Positions 1 through 7,557 of a stretch of DNA of 11,266 bases are shown here, in pieces (the stretch's first letter is position 1; each line of letters begins with the position of its first letter). The stretch lies in contig JAQZAY010000102.1 in NCBI GenBank assembly GCA_029239415.1, positions 1 through 11,266 on the forward strand, read 5' to 3'. The position numbers and the translations under genes are program-made. The notes beneath the pieces were generated by a model. The model made no database searches. It had not been told where the DNA came from and worked only from the letters and a program-made list of their open reading frames with translations. The DNA is from Pseudomonas sp. (GTDB lineage: Bacteria > Pseudomonadota > Gammaproteobacteria > Pseudomonadales > Pseudomonadaceae).

Positions 1-24
1 TTGATTTCTGATGAAGCGGCCTGT

Positions 25-876
25 TCAGGGACGGTCGCGCTGTCCGTAGGCCTGGCTGATGCGGTCGATGACCATGGCCAGCGCGACGATCGCCAGGCCC
101 GCTTCGACGCCTTGGCCGACGTTGAGGGTCTGGATGCCGGCGAGCACGTCCTCGCCCAGTCCCCTGGCACCGATCATCGACGCCACCACCACCATCGACA
201 GGGCCATCATGACCGACTGGTTCAGGCCCGCCATGATGCTCGGCAGGGCCAGGGGCAAGGCGATGCTGCGCAGGCGCTGCCAGCGGTTGGCGCCCAGGCT
301 GCCGGCGGCCCGCAACAGCGAGGCATCGATCTGGCGCATGCCCAGTTCGGTCAGGCGCACCAGCGGGGGCAGGGCGTAGATCAGCGTGGCGAACACCGCC
401 GGCACCTTGCCCAGGCCGAACAGCATCAGTACCGGGATGAGGTAGACAAAGGCGGGCAGCGTCTGCATCACGTCGAGCACCGGCATGACCAGCTTGCGGG
501 CCAGCGGCCGGCTGGCCAGCAGCACGCCCAGCGGCACGCCGACCAGCACGCACAGGCCGGTGCTGACCATCACCAGGGCGAGTGTCTGCAGCAGCTTGTC
601 CCACAGTCCTAGTATGCCGATCGACAGCAACAGGCCGGTGAGCATCAAGGCGCGTGGCAGGCTGCGGCACGCGTGCCAGGCGAGCAGGCCCACCAGCACC
701 AGGAGCAGCCACCAGGGGATCAGCCGCAACAGGTTCTCAAGGCTGACCAGCAGTTGCAGGAGGTGGTCGGAGACGCTGCGCAGGTAATCACCGTAATGCA
801 GCACCAGCCAGTCGACCAGGCGATTGACCTGCTCGGCGAACGAAAACTGCAGTGCCTGGGGAAAGCCGCTATTCAC
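25..876 (-). CDS. ABC transporter permease, glycine betaine/choline/proline (ProW/OpuAB-like) class
   Basis: Inner-membrane permease of 283 aa that would form the channel of a quaternary-amine importer. Hydrophobic segments are visible at about residues 54-70, 76-91, 98-120, 137-155, 160-178, 208-235 and 255-270. A BPD_transp_1-type EAA loop lies at about 189-213, with the core AAGSLGANRWQRLRSIALP, which docks onto the ATPase subunit. I chose the GTG at 876 because it overlaps the stop of the upstream binding-protein gene as GTGA, has a GAGG sequence about 8 bases before it, and removes an arginine/glycine-rich extension that an upstream ATG at 927 would add inside that gene. The overlap implies translational coupling. 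The N-terminal 50 residues before the first membrane segment are typical of ProW-like permeases. The substrate (betaine, choline, carnitine or proline betaine) cannot be told from the permease. The ATPase gene is not in the 24 bases left of the stop. Confidence 0.9.
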   Translation of the reverse strand: MNSGFPQALQFSFAEQVNRLVDWLVLHYGDYLRSVSDHLLQLLVSLENLLRLIPWWLLLVLVGLLAWHACRSLPRALMLTGLLLSIGILGLWDKLLQTLALVMVSTGLCVLVGVPLGVLLASRPLARKLVMPVLDVMQTLPAFVYLIPVLMLFGLGKVPAVFATLIYALPPLVRLTELGMRQIDASLLRAAGSLGANRWQRLRSIALPLALPSIMAGLNQSVMMALSMVVVASMIGARGLGEDVLAGIQTLNVGQGVEAGLAIVALAMVIDRISQAYGQRDRP

Positions 877-1877
877 AGGCCGGCCTCGACCTTGCTCGCG
901 ACCTCGCCCGGCAACCAGGCTTTCCACACCGCCGGATTGTCGCGCAGGAAGGCCAGCGCCGCCTCACGCGGCGCCTGGCGGGTTTCGCTCATGCGCGCCA
1001 GGGCCTTGTTGAGCGTGTCGATGGGCAGGTCGACCTTGCTGAACGTGTCCACCAGCTCGGGGTACTGCTGACGAAAAGCGGCCGACACGCCGATCGACAG
1101 CTTGGCAGGCAATGAGCGGCTGCCACGGGGCGAAGGGTTCTTCGCGTCGGTCAGAGTCGCCCAGGCCTGGGGATCGAACGGTGGCTCCTCCAGGCGCACC
1201 AGGTCGACGCGCCCCATCAACGGCGTAGGGCTCCAGTAGTAGAAGAGCACGGGCTGGCCGCGACGGATCGCCGAGTTGATCTCGGCGTCTAGGGCCGCGC
1301 CTGAACCGCTGCGAAAGTTCACGTACTGCCCATCGAGACCGTAGGCCTTGAGTTTCTGGGTGTTGACGGTCTCGGAGGTCCAGCCGCTGGGGCTGTTCAG
1401 GAAGCGGCCCTTGGCGGGTGACTCGGGGTCGCGGAAGACCTCGGGGTAGCGCTTGAGGTCATCGACGCTGCGCAGGTCCGGTGCAAGCGCCTTGATCTTG
1501 CGCTTGGGCTCGCCCTTGATCACGTAGGCAGGCACCCACCACCCTTCATCGGCGTTTTTCACCGTGTCGCCCAGGCTGAATACCTGGCCCGCCTGTTCAG
1601 CCTTGTTCCAGGCCGGGCTGCGCCCGGCCCATTGCTCGGCGATTACCTGCAGATCGTTGCGCGCCAGGGCGACCTCCATGCTGACGGTGCTCCCGGGGAG
1701 GGTGTCGGTAGGGTAGCCATAGCCCTTTTCGACGATAAAGCGCAGGATTTCGGTGGTCAGCGCGCCGCTCTCCCAACCGATGGCGCCGAAGTGGATCGGC
1801 GTGCGTGCGTCGGCGGCGCTCACGCTGCCGGCAAGGCTGAGCATCACTGCCGCCAGGAGAGCTGGAAGTCGCTTCAT
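873..1877 (-). CDS. Periplasmic glycine betaine/choline-type ABC substrate-binding protein (OpuAC/ProX-like)
   Basis: Secreted solute receptor of 334 aa, the first gene of the import operon. Residues 1-22 form a Sec signal peptide: MKR, a hydrophobic core of Leu/Ala/Val, then a probable cleavage near SVSA-ADA. The mature part matches the OpuAC fold. It is rich in the aromatic residues that this family uses to cage a trimethylammonium head: W35 in IGWESG, W83, W90, W113-W114, W166 in SGWTSE, and Y213-Y214-W215 in the segment FYYWSPTPL. Which of them form the cage is inferred, not modelled. The ATG at 1877 is supported by GAGG six bases upstream and by the signal peptide starting directly at it; the in-frame ATG at 1937 would bury the signal. 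Its end overlaps the permease start by four bases. The ligand is likely a quaternary amine, but betaine, choline, carnitine and proline betaine are not separated by sequence alone. Confidence 0.9.
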   Translation of the reverse strand: MKRLPALLAAVMLSLAGSVSAADARTPIHFGAIGWESGALTTEILRFIVEKGYGYPTDTLPGSTVSMEVALARNDLQVIAEQWAGRSPAWNKAEQAGQVFSLGDTVKNADEGWWVPAYVIKGEPKRKIKALAPDLRSVDDLKRYPEVFRDPESPAKGRFLNSPSGWTSETVNTQKLKAYGLDGQYVNFRSGSGAALDAEINSAIRRGQPVLFYYWSPTPLMGRVDLVRLEEPPFDPQAWATLTDAKNPSPRGSRSLPAKLSIGVSAAFRQQYPELVDTFSKVDLPIDTLNKALARMSETRQAPREAALAFLRDNPAVWKAWLPGEVASKVEAGL

Positions 1878-1928
1878 CGAAGACCTCGTCTGGGTTGCCA
1901 CCGGGCAGGTTCGGCAAGTGTAGACGAG

Positions 1929-1974
1929 GGCAGCCACGCTGCCGTTCTCCCAGGCAGCGGCGGCGTGGCCGCCG
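1929..1974 (-). other. Two adjacent GC-rich hairpins between the MCP and binding-protein genes
   Basis: Two perfect inverted repeats lie in the 103-base gap after the chemoreceptor stop. The first, met seven bases after the stop codon, has a 7-bp stem (CGGCGGC/GCCGCCG at 1958-1964 and 1968-1974) around a 3-base loop. The second has a 6-bp stem (GGCAGC/GCTGCC at 1929-1934 and 1938-1943), also with a 3-base loop. A GGCAGC at 1953-1958 could pair with GCTGCC at 1938-1943 instead, so alternative folds exist. No T-run follows either hairpin on the minus strand, so neither is a canonical intrinsic terminator. They might slow transcription, protect the mcp mRNA end, or only partly insulate the ABC genes. 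I see no convincing sigma-70 promoter for the ABC genes in this gap. Confidence 0.4.
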
Positions 1975-1980
1975 AGGTTC

Positions 1981-4128
1981 CTAGACCCGGAACTGGTCCA
2001 TCAGCCCCTGCTGCTGGTTCGCCAGGCTGTTGAGCGACTGGCTGACCCGGGCCGATTCATTGGCTTGCCCGGAGAGCGACTCGGTGACGTCCCGGATGGT
2101 GGCCACGTTGCCGTTGATCTCTTCGGCCACCGCGCTCTGCTCTTCGGCGGCACTGGCGATCTGCAGGTTCATGTCGTTGATCACCGTCACCGCCTGGCCG
2201 ATCTTCTGCAGGGCGCTGACCGCCTGGCCGACCTGGTCGACGCTGCCCTGCGCCTGGCGATGGCTGCTGTCCATGGCACCGACCACTTCGCGGGTGCCGG
2301 CTTGCAATTGCTCGATGACCTGGCGGGTCTCTTCGACCGATTCCTGGGTGCGCCGGGCCAGGTTGCGCACCTCGTCGGCGACCACCGCGAAGCCCCGCCC
2401 GGCTTCGCCGGCACGCGCAGCCTCGATGGCGGCGTTCAGCGCCAGCAGGTTGGTCTGCTCGGCAATCGAGCGGATCACCTCGAGCACCGAGCCGATCTTC
2501 TCGCTGTTGTGCGCCAGGCCTTCGACCTGAGCCATGGCGCTGTTCATGTCGGACGCCAGGGTGTCGATGCTGTGGGTCGTGAGGTCGATCACCGAGAGGC
2601 CTTCACGGGTGGCCTGGTCGGCCTGGCGTGCGGCCTGCGCCGCTTGTGCGGCGCTGCGGGCGACGTCCTGTGCGGTGGCACTCATCTCGTGGGAGGCGGT
2701 GGCCACCTGGTCGACCTGGCGGTACTGCTGTTCCATCCCGGCGCTGGTCTGCGCAGCGATGGCCGACGACTGGTCGGCGGTATCCCGCGCGGCCTGGACC
2801 GAGCGCTTGACCTCGGCGATGGTCGGCTGCAGCTTGTCCAGGAAGCGGTTGAACCAGCCGGCCAGTTCGCCCAGCTCGTCACGCTTGGCGTAGTCCAGGC
2901 GGCGGGTGAGGTCGCCTTCGCCACTGGCAATGTCCTGGAGCATGGCGGCCACGCCAAGGATCGGCCGGGTAACGCTACGGGCCATCAGCCACACCAGCAG
3001 CAAGCCGACCACCGCCGTCAGCAGGCCAAGGCCGAGTTGCACCAAGGTCCCGCTGGTATTGAGCTGGTCGAGTTCCTGCTTGAGCGTCTCGGCAGGGCCG
3101 GTAAGGGCACCCTCGGGGACGTCCAGCAGCACGCCCCATGGCTTGGCGCCGGGTATCGGGGCGAAGGAAGCGAGTACCTTGAGCCGTTGCTGGTGGTGCA
3201 GCACGTGCATCGGCCTGCTGTCGGCCAGCAAGCCGACCAGCTCGGCGCCATTGGCCGGGTCGACCTGCTCGTAGCGCTGGGAGAGCTTGCTGGCATCCGG
3301 GCTGTAACCGGCCAGCAAGCCGACAGGGCTGAGGATGCCGACGCGGGTCTGGCCGTCATACAGATTGCCGCTGGCTTGCGTGCTCAAGGCCTGCAGGCTG
3401 TTGAGGTTGATGTCGACCGACAGGGTGGCGACGACGTTGCCTTCGAGCATCAGCGGGAAGGCGATGTTGGTCATCAGCACCTGCTGGCCACCGATCGTGT
3501 AGAAGTAGGGCTCGATCACGCAGACCTTGCGCGTGGTGCGCGGGCACACCGACCAGGTGTTGGCCGGCTCGCCACTGGGGCCGACCGTGGTGTCGAGCAA
3601 GTCGTGCTCGGGGAGGGCCATCGACGTGAGCTGGCCGGGGCTTGGCTGCGACCAGTACAGGGCGAAGCGACCCTTGTCGTTGCTGCCAAGCTCGGCCTGG
3701 CCGGCGAACAGGCTGTCCTTGTTGTCCAGCGCGTCGGGTTCGAAGACCAGCGACAGGCCAAGCAGGTCGGGGTTGGCCTGCAGCGCATCGCGCACCTGGC
3801 GGGTCATGTCCTCGCGCAGGTCGAAGGCATCGAGAAAACGCTTTTCGGCCTGCTCGCGCAAGAACAGCACTTGCCGGGCAAAGCCGGCGCCGTACATGTA
3901 GGCATCCATGAACTGCCGACGAATGTTCTGTGCCTGGACCTCGCCCTGGGATTCCAGGCGCCCCTGGGCCGATTCGGCCAGCATCTGCATGCTGCTGGCC
4001 TTGACCAGATCGGAGCTGTGCTCCATGCGGTACAGCGACAGCCCCACGAGCAGCGTGACGATGCTGGTCAGGCACAGGCCAGCGAGCAGGGTGATCTTCC
4101 ACTGGATGGAAAGTTGTCTCGACGACAT
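1981..4128 (-). CDS. Methyl-accepting chemotaxis protein with large periplasmic Cache-type sensor
   Basis: Transmembrane chemoreceptor of 715 aa that would signal through CheA/CheW to the flagellar motor. Order: cytoplasmic start, TM1 at about 10-33, a periplasmic sensor at about 34-360, TM2 at about 362-384, HAMP at about 385-437, then a long helical signalling domain with the conserved hairpin tip at about 556-585 (core [19 protein letters not shown]). The sensor's length and the segment [16 protein letters not shown]...[11 protein letters not shown] point to a double-Cache fold. Two cysteines eight residues apart (C195 and C203) may form a periplasmic disulfide. The protein ends in QFRV with no CheR-tethering pentapeptide. 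The ATG at 4128 has AAGGGAA just upstream and places TM1 ten residues in; an in-frame ATG at 4209 lies upstream of the probable transcription start. The gene is preceded by a FliA-type promoter and followed by quaternary-amine uptake genes, which hints at the ligand but does not prove it. Confidence 0.95.
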   Translation of the reverse strand: MSSRQLSIQWKITLLAGLCLTSIVTLLVGLSLYRMEHSSDLVKASSMQMLAESAQGRLESQGEVQAQNIRRQFMDAYMYGAGFARQVLFLREQAEKRFLDAFDLREDMTRQVRDALQANPDLLGLSLVFEPDALDNKDSLFAGQAELGSNDKGRFALYWSQPSPGQLTSMALPEHDLLDTTVGPSGEPANTWSVCPRTTRKVCVIEPYFYTIGGQQVLMTNIAFPLMLEGNVVATLSVDINLNSLQALSTQASGNLYDGQTRVGILSPVGLLAGYSPDASKLSQRYEQVDPANGAELVGLLADSRPMHVLHHQQRLKVLASFAPIPGAKPWGVLLDVPEGALTGPAETLKQELDQLNTSGTLVQLGLGLLTAVVGLLLVWLMARSVTRPILGVAAMLQDIASGEGDLTRRLDYAKRDELGELAGWFNRFLDKLQPTIAEVKRSVQAARDTADQSSAIAAQTSAGMEQQYRQVDQVATASHEMSATAQDVARSAAQAAQAARQADQATREGLSVIDLTTHSIDTLASDMNSAMAQVEGLAHNSEKIGSVLEVIRSIAEQTNLLALNAAIEAARAGEAGRGFAVVADEVRNLARRTQESVEETRQVIEQLQAGTREVVGAMDSSHRQAQGSVDQVGQAVSALQKIGQAVTVINDMNLQIASAAEEQSAVAEEINGNVATIRDVTESLSGQANESARVSQSLNSLANQQQGLMDQFRV

Positions 4129-4168
4129 GAGCGATTCCCTTGGGTCGATGAGTCTGTGGGTGAGGACT

Positions 4169-4195
4169 GTATCGGCGGGGAGACTGCTTTCTTTA
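4169..4195 (-). promoter_or_regulatory. Sigma-28 (FliA) promoter for the chemoreceptor gene
   Basis: Reading the minus strand, TAAA (4195-4192) is followed by exactly 15 bases and then GCCGATAC (4176-4169). The enterobacterial and pseudomonad FliA consensus is TAAA-N15-GCCGATAA, so this is a full -35 core, the right spacing, and seven of eight bases at -10. It lies 41 bases upstream of the chemoreceptor ATG, leaving room for a start near 4160 and a short leader with an AAGGGAA ribosome site. Flagellar-class control is expected for an MCP gene. Confidence 0.85.
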
Positions 4196-4262
4196 TCCAG
4201 AACGTGCACTCAGTGGCGAAAAAAGGCTTGGTTTTCAATGCCCACCGCCGCTGGCCGTGGCT

Positions 4263-4291
4263 TTGACAAGCACGCACGTCTGCTTCAAAGT
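4263..4291 (+). promoter_or_regulatory. Possible sigma-70 promoter for the YuiF-like transporter
   Basis: A perfect -35 hexamer TTGACA (4263-4268) is followed after 17 bases by CAAAGT (4286-4291), which matches only three of six -10 positions. It would give a leader of about 85 bases before the ATG at 4383. No better -10 at normal spacing was found, although the stretch CATAAAACATAC at 4302-4313 is AT-rich. The rest of the 254-base divergent region holds the chemoreceptor promoter and nothing else I recognise. Confidence 0.3.
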
Positions 4292-4382
4292 GTGCGCCCT
4301 TCATAAAACATACCCTTCGTTCGGCCACTGCCCCCGGGCCGGAACGCTCGCTTTTCGACGGTTTATAGAGGTAACGCACACC

Positions 4383-5702
4383 ATGAACGCAGTCATTGCC
4401 GCGGTCGGCATCATGCTGATATTGAGTCTGTCCCGCGTGCATGTGGTGATCGCCCTGATCATCGGCGCCCTGGTGGGCGGGTTGGTCGGCGGTCTGGGGA
4501 TCGAAGGCACCCTCAAGGCTTTCAATGGGGGGCTGGGCGGCGGTGCCACGGTGGCGTTGTCCTATGCCTTGCTCGGCGCCTTCGCCGTGGCCATCGCCAA
4601 GTCGGGACTGGCCCACGCACTGGCCGACCGCGCGCTGGCCATGATCGATCGGCGGGATCACGCCAACGGAGGCAAGGTCAAATGGTTGCTGATCGGCCTG
4701 ATGCTGGTGGTGGCGGTGTGCTCGCAGAACGTCCTGCCGATCCATATCGCCTTCATCCCGCTGCTGGTGCCGCCGCTGCTGTACGTGCTGACTCGCCTGC
4801 AGATCGACCGGCGCCTGGTGGCCTGCGTCATCACCTTTGGCCTGATCACCCCGTATATCTTCCTGCCGGTGGGCTTCGGCAACATCTTTCTCAACCAGAT
4901 CCTGCTGGCCAACGTTGCCCGCGCCGGGGTGGACATCAGCGGCATCAATGTCACCCATGCCATGGCGCTTCCGGCGGCAGGCATGCTGCTGGGCCTGCTG
5001 ACCGCGGTGTTCATCAGCTACCGCAAGAAGCGCGTGTATGACCTGGAACGTATCGAGCGGGTCGAGCAGGTCGCTATCCAGTACAACCCCTTGACCCTGC
5101 TGGTGGCGGGGCTGGCGATCGCCGCGGCGTTCATCATCCAGCTGCTGCTGGACTCGATGATCATCGGTGCCATGGCCGGTTTCCTGATCTTCTCGCTGTC
5201 GGGCATCGTGCGCTGGAAGGACACCGACGACCTGTTCACCGAGGGCATGAAGATGATGGCCATGATCGGCTTCATCATGATTGCAGCCTCGGGCTTCGCC
5301 GATGTGATGAAGGCTACCGGCGAGGTGAATAGCCTGGTCGAGACATCGGCGCAGTGGATCGATCACAGCAAGGGCGTCGGCGCCTTGCTCATGCTGCTGG
5401 TGGGTTTGCTGGTGACCATGGGCATCGGCTCGTCTTTCTCGACCGTGCCGATCCTGGCAGCGATCTTTGCGCCGCTGTGCGTGCAGCTCGGGTTCGATCC
5501 GCTGGCCACGGTGTGCATCGTCGGGACCGCGGGCGCGCTGGGTGATGCGGGCTCGCCCGCCTCCGACTCGACCCTGGGTCCTACCTCGGGCCTGAACGTC
5601 GACGGCCAGCACCACCATATCTGGGACACCGTGGTACCGACCTTCATCCACTACAACCTGCCGCTGCTGGCCTTCGGCTGGCTGGCCGCGATGGTCCTGT
5701 AG
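4383..5702 (+). CDS. YuiF-like transporter of the NhaC/ion transporter superfamily (Na+/H+ antiporter family annotation)
   Basis: Integral membrane protein of 439 aa with about eleven hydrophobic spans. The N-terminal glycine-rich pair of helices (residues 5-40) resembles the Na_H_antiport_2 domain. The C-terminal half carries [20 protein letters not shown] (345-364) and the polar loop [19 protein letters not shown] (387-405), the most characteristic motif of this family. Members are annotated as Na+/H+ antiporters, but several are suspected or shown to move amino acids or organic acids, so the substrate is open. The ATG at 4383 has AGAGGTAA upstream; an in-frame ATG at 4257 would add a non-hydrophobic tail and is rejected. 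The gene is divergent from the chemoreceptor and stands alone, ended by a strong hairpin. Whether its substrate is related to that of the chemoreceptor is unknown. Confidence 0.85.
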   Translation: MNAVIAAVGIMLILSLSRVHVVIALIIGALVGGLVGGLGIEGTLKAFNGGLGGGATVALSYALLGAFAVAIAKSGLAHALADRALAMIDRRDHANGGKVKWLLIGLMLVVAVCSQNVLPIHIAFIPLLVPPLLYVLTRLQIDRRLVACVITFGLITPYIFLPVGFGNIFLNQILLANVARAGVDISGINVTHAMALPAAGMLLGLLTAVFISYRKKRVYDLERIERVEQVAIQYNPLTLLVAGLAIAAAFIIQLLLDSMIIGAMAGFLIFSLSGIVRWKDTDDLFTEGMKMMAMIGFIMIAASGFADVMKATGEVNSLVETSAQWIDHSKGVGALLMLLVGLLVTMGIGSSFSTVPILAAIFAPLCVQLGFDPLATVCIVGTAGALGDAGSPASDSTLGPTSGLNVDGQHHHIWDTVVPTFIHYNLPLLAFGWLAAMVL

Positions 5703-5708
5703 AAAACG

Positions 5709-5734
5709 CGCCCGCCCCCGGCTGGGGGCGGGCG
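5709..5734 (+). terminator. Terminator-like GC hairpin after the YuiF-like transporter
   Basis: A perfect 11-bp stem (CGCCCGCCCCC with GGGGGCGGGCG) encloses the tetraloop GGCT, starting seven bases after the transporter stop codon. A run of four A precedes it, but no T-run follows on the plus strand. The T-run (TTTT) would follow the hairpin only for minus-strand transcription. It most likely ends transporter mRNA and also blocks read-through from the right, but it is not a textbook plus-strand terminator. Confidence 0.6.
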
Positions 5735-5796
5735 GATGCATCGAGGCGGCGCTGCCGCTCCACGATGGGATAATCGGTAGTCAGCTAATCAAGTGT

Positions 5797-5824
5797 TTGA
5801 CATTCACTGCCTAGGCAGTAATAT
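5797..5824 (+). promoter_or_regulatory. Promoter of the marR-emrAB operon
   Basis: A perfect -35 TTGACA (5797-5802) is followed after 16 bases by TAATAT (5819-5824), four of six matches to the -10 consensus. A register with 17 bases gives AATATT. The start point would fall near 5831, leaving a leader of about 29 bases before the MarR ATG. The region is clearly more AT-rich than its surroundings. Nothing else is recognised between 5735 and 5796 apart from a weak GCGGC/GCCGC dyad. Confidence 0.7.
5806..5819. promoter_or_regulatory. Palindromic operator, probable MarR binding site
   Basis: ACTGCCTAGGCAGT is a perfect 14-bp palindrome that fills almost the whole spacer between the -35 and -10 hexamers. 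A dimeric winged-helix repressor bound there would exclude RNA polymerase. The adjacent gene encodes a MarR protein, so autorepression of the efflux operon is the natural reading. The palindrome and its position are seen directly; the binding partner is inferred. Confidence 0.75.
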
Positions 5825-5859
5825 TTACACACAATTTAGCCCGTGCCTGCCATCAGCCA

Positions 5860-6333
5860 ATGTCCCACTTCACCCCGCAAAACTTCCAGGGCTGTTCCAT
5901 CGGCTTGCTCCTGGGCCGTGCCGCAGTGCTGAAGGATCGCATCCTCGATTGCCACCTGGAGCCCTATGGTGTCACTGCCGCACAATTCAAGGTACTGATC
6001 ATCGTGACCCAGTATCAGGTCGATACTCCGGCCGAACTGTGCCGCTACCTGGGCCTGGACAGCGGTTCGATGACGCGCATGCTCGACCGGCTAGCGCACA
6101 AGGGGCTGATCCAGCGTACCCGTTGCCCGGACGATCGCCGCCAGGTGCGCCTGGCCCTGACGCCAGACGGCCAGGGCCTGGCCGATCGCCTTCCCGAAAT
6201 CGGCGCCTCGGCCATGAACGAGCTGGTCGGCGTGCTCCAGCCCGATGAGCTGCGCACCCTGGAGTCACTGCTGAGCAAAGTCCTGCTGGATGCGGGCGAC
6301 CCCTTGACGATTCGCCGTTTCGGCGATCGTTGA
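5860..6333 (+). CDS. MarR-family transcriptional regulator of the efflux operon
   Basis: Cytoplasmic DNA-binding protein of 157 aa, the usual MarR length. The winged helix-turn-helix spans about residues 38-105. The helix pair runs from PAELCRYLGLDSGSMTRMLDRLAHKGLI (recognition helix around 66-80), and the wing carries the family hallmark DDRR at 91-94. Helices at both ends would form the dimer. Four cysteines (C12, C31, C61, C89) are present, so redox sensing is possible but unproven. It is the first gene of the operon, 30 bases ahead of the emrA-like gene, and its promoter carries a palindrome in the spacer, so it probably represses itself and the pump until an aromatic or amphipathic ligand releases it. 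No Shine-Dalgarno sequence is visible before the ATG; no alternative in-frame start close by fits better. Confidence 0.92.
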   Translation: MSHFTPQNFQGCSIGLLLGRAAVLKDRILDCHLEPYGVTAAQFKVLIIVTQYQVDTPAELCRYLGLDSGSMTRMLDRLAHKGLIQRTRCPDDRRQVRLALTPDGQGLADRLPEIGASAMNELVGVLQPDELRTLESLLSKVLLDAGDPLTIRRFGDR

Positions 6334-6363
6334 TCTCCTATTCCGTAATCCCAAGGTACTGTC

Positions 6364-7557
6364 ATGGCCACTTCTCCGGATCCTTCCTCCACCGCTCCAG
6401 CCGCCAGGCCGTCCAGGCGCAAGGCCTGGTTGCTTGGCCTGCTGGTGCTGCTGCTCGTGGCCGCTGGCGCCACCTGGGCGTGGTACAGCCTGGTGGGCCG
6501 CTGGCAGCAGAGCACCGACGACGCCTATGTCAGCGGCAACGTGGTGGAGATCACGCCACTGGTGACCGGTACCGTGGTCAGCATCGGCGCCGACGATGGC
6601 GACCTGGTGCAGGCAGGCCAGGTGCTGCTGCAGTTCGATCCCAGCGACAGCGAGGTTGCCTTGCAATCGGCCCAGGCCAGGCTTGCCCGTACCGTGCGCC
6701 AGGTCCGCGGCCTGTACAGCAACGTCGATGCCTTGAAAGCCCAGGTACAGGCGCGCCAGGCCGAGCTCAAGAAGGCCCGCGAGAACTACAACCGACGCAA
6801 GGTGCTGGCCGACAGCGGGGCGATCGCTGCCGAAGAGCTGTCCCATTCACGCGATGACCTGAGCTCGGCGCAAAGTGCCCTGGACAATGCCCACCAGCAG
6901 CTCAACACCAGCACCGCGCTGGTCGATGACACCGTGGTGTCGTCGCACCCGGAGGTCATGGCCGCCGCCGCCGACCTGCGCCAGGCGTACCTCGACCACG
7001 CGCGCACCACCCTGGTGGCGCCCGTCACCGGCTACGTGGCCAAGCGTACCGTGCAGCTGGGCCAGCGCCTGCAGCCTGGCACCGCGACCATGGCAGTGAT
7101 CCCGCTGGACCAGGTATGGATCGACGCCAACTTCAAGGAGACCCAGCTGCGCGACATGCGCATCGGCCAGCCCGTGGATGTCATCGCCGACCTGTACGGC
7201 AGCGATGTCAAGTACAGCGGCACCGTCGATAGCCTCGGTGCCGGTACCGGCAGCGCCTTCGCTTTGTTGCCCGCGCAGAACGCCACCGGCAACTGGATCA
7301 AGATTGTCCAGCGCGTGCCGGTGCGCATCCATCTCGACCCCCGCCAGCTTGCCGAGCACCCGCTGCGGATCGGCCTGTCGACCGTGGTCGAGGTCGACCT
7401 GCATGACCAGAGCGGCCCGGCACTGGCCCAGCAGCCGCGCAAGCGACCTTCGTTCACCACGCCGGTATTCGATGCCCAGCTGGTGGAGGCCGACGCCATG
7501 ATCACCCGGCTGATCCACGACAACAGCGCGGGCTCCGGCAAGACGGCGCAGCGATGA
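6364..7557 (+). CDS. emrA: EmrA-like membrane fusion protein (HlyD family) of a multidrug efflux pump
   Basis: Periplasmic adaptor of 397 aa that links an inner-membrane MFS pump to an outer-membrane channel. After a short basic cytoplasmic tail there is one membrane anchor at about 20-42. The segment STDDAYVSGNVVEITPLVTGTV (50-71) is the EmrA/HlyD entry motif and starts the lipoyl half-domain. A coiled-coil hairpin at about 97-185 is rich in Ala, Gln and charged residues. The second lipoyl half is at about 205-245 (TTLVAPVTGYVAKRTV), and the beta-barrel region ends with GTGSAFALLPAQNATGNWIKIVQRVPVRI (293-321), very typical of EmrA. The ATG at 6364 has AAGGT seven bases upstream. Its stop overlaps the emrB-like start as ATGA. 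The symbol reflects family similarity; the drugs exported are unknown. Confidence 0.93.
   Translation: MATSPDPSSTAPAARPSRRKAWLLGLLVLLLVAAGATWAWYSLVGRWQQSTDDAYVSGNVVEITPLVTGTVVSIGADDGDLVQAGQVLLQFDPSDSEVALQSAQARLARTVRQVRGLYSNVDALKAQVQARQAELKKARENYNRRKVLADSGAIAAEELSHSRDDLSSAQSALDNAHQQLNTSTALVDDTVVSSHPEVMAAAADLRQAYLDHARTTLVAPVTGYVAKRTVQLGQRLQPGTATMAVIPLDQVWIDANFKETQLRDMRIGQPVDVIADLYGSDVKYSGTVDSLGAGTGSAFALLPAQNATGNWIKIVQRVPVRIHLDPRQLAEHPLRIGLSTVVEVDLHDQSGPALAQQPRKRPSFTTPVFDAQLVEADAMITRLIHDNSAGSGKTAQR

Noticed and set aside
1..24. Start of an ABC ATPase gene after the permease
   Set aside because: Expected from the operon type, but no ATG or GTG start with a ribosome site is visible in these 24 bases.
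1..612. Plus-strand open frame from the left edge
   Set aside because: Antisense shadow of the ABC permease, with His/Gln/Arg-rich composition.
1878..1937. Upstream in-frame ATG for the binding protein
   Set aside because: It would place 20 residues before a clear signal peptide that has its own ribosome site.
4129..4209. 27-residue N-terminal extension of the chemoreceptor from an ATG at 4209
   Set aside because: It would start upstream of the probable transcription start near 4160; the ATG at 4128 has a ribosome site and fits the usual distance to TM1.
2065..4266. 733-codon open frame on the plus strand, antisense to the chemoreceptor
   Set aside because: It is a mirror of a high-GC gene: rich in His, Arg, Gln, Gly and Asp, with no domain or hydrophobic pattern, while the minus frame is an unmistakable MCP.
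4068..5741. 557-codon minus frame spanning the transporter and the divergent promoter region
   Set aside because: It crosses a terminator-like hairpin and a FliA promoter and has shadow-type composition.
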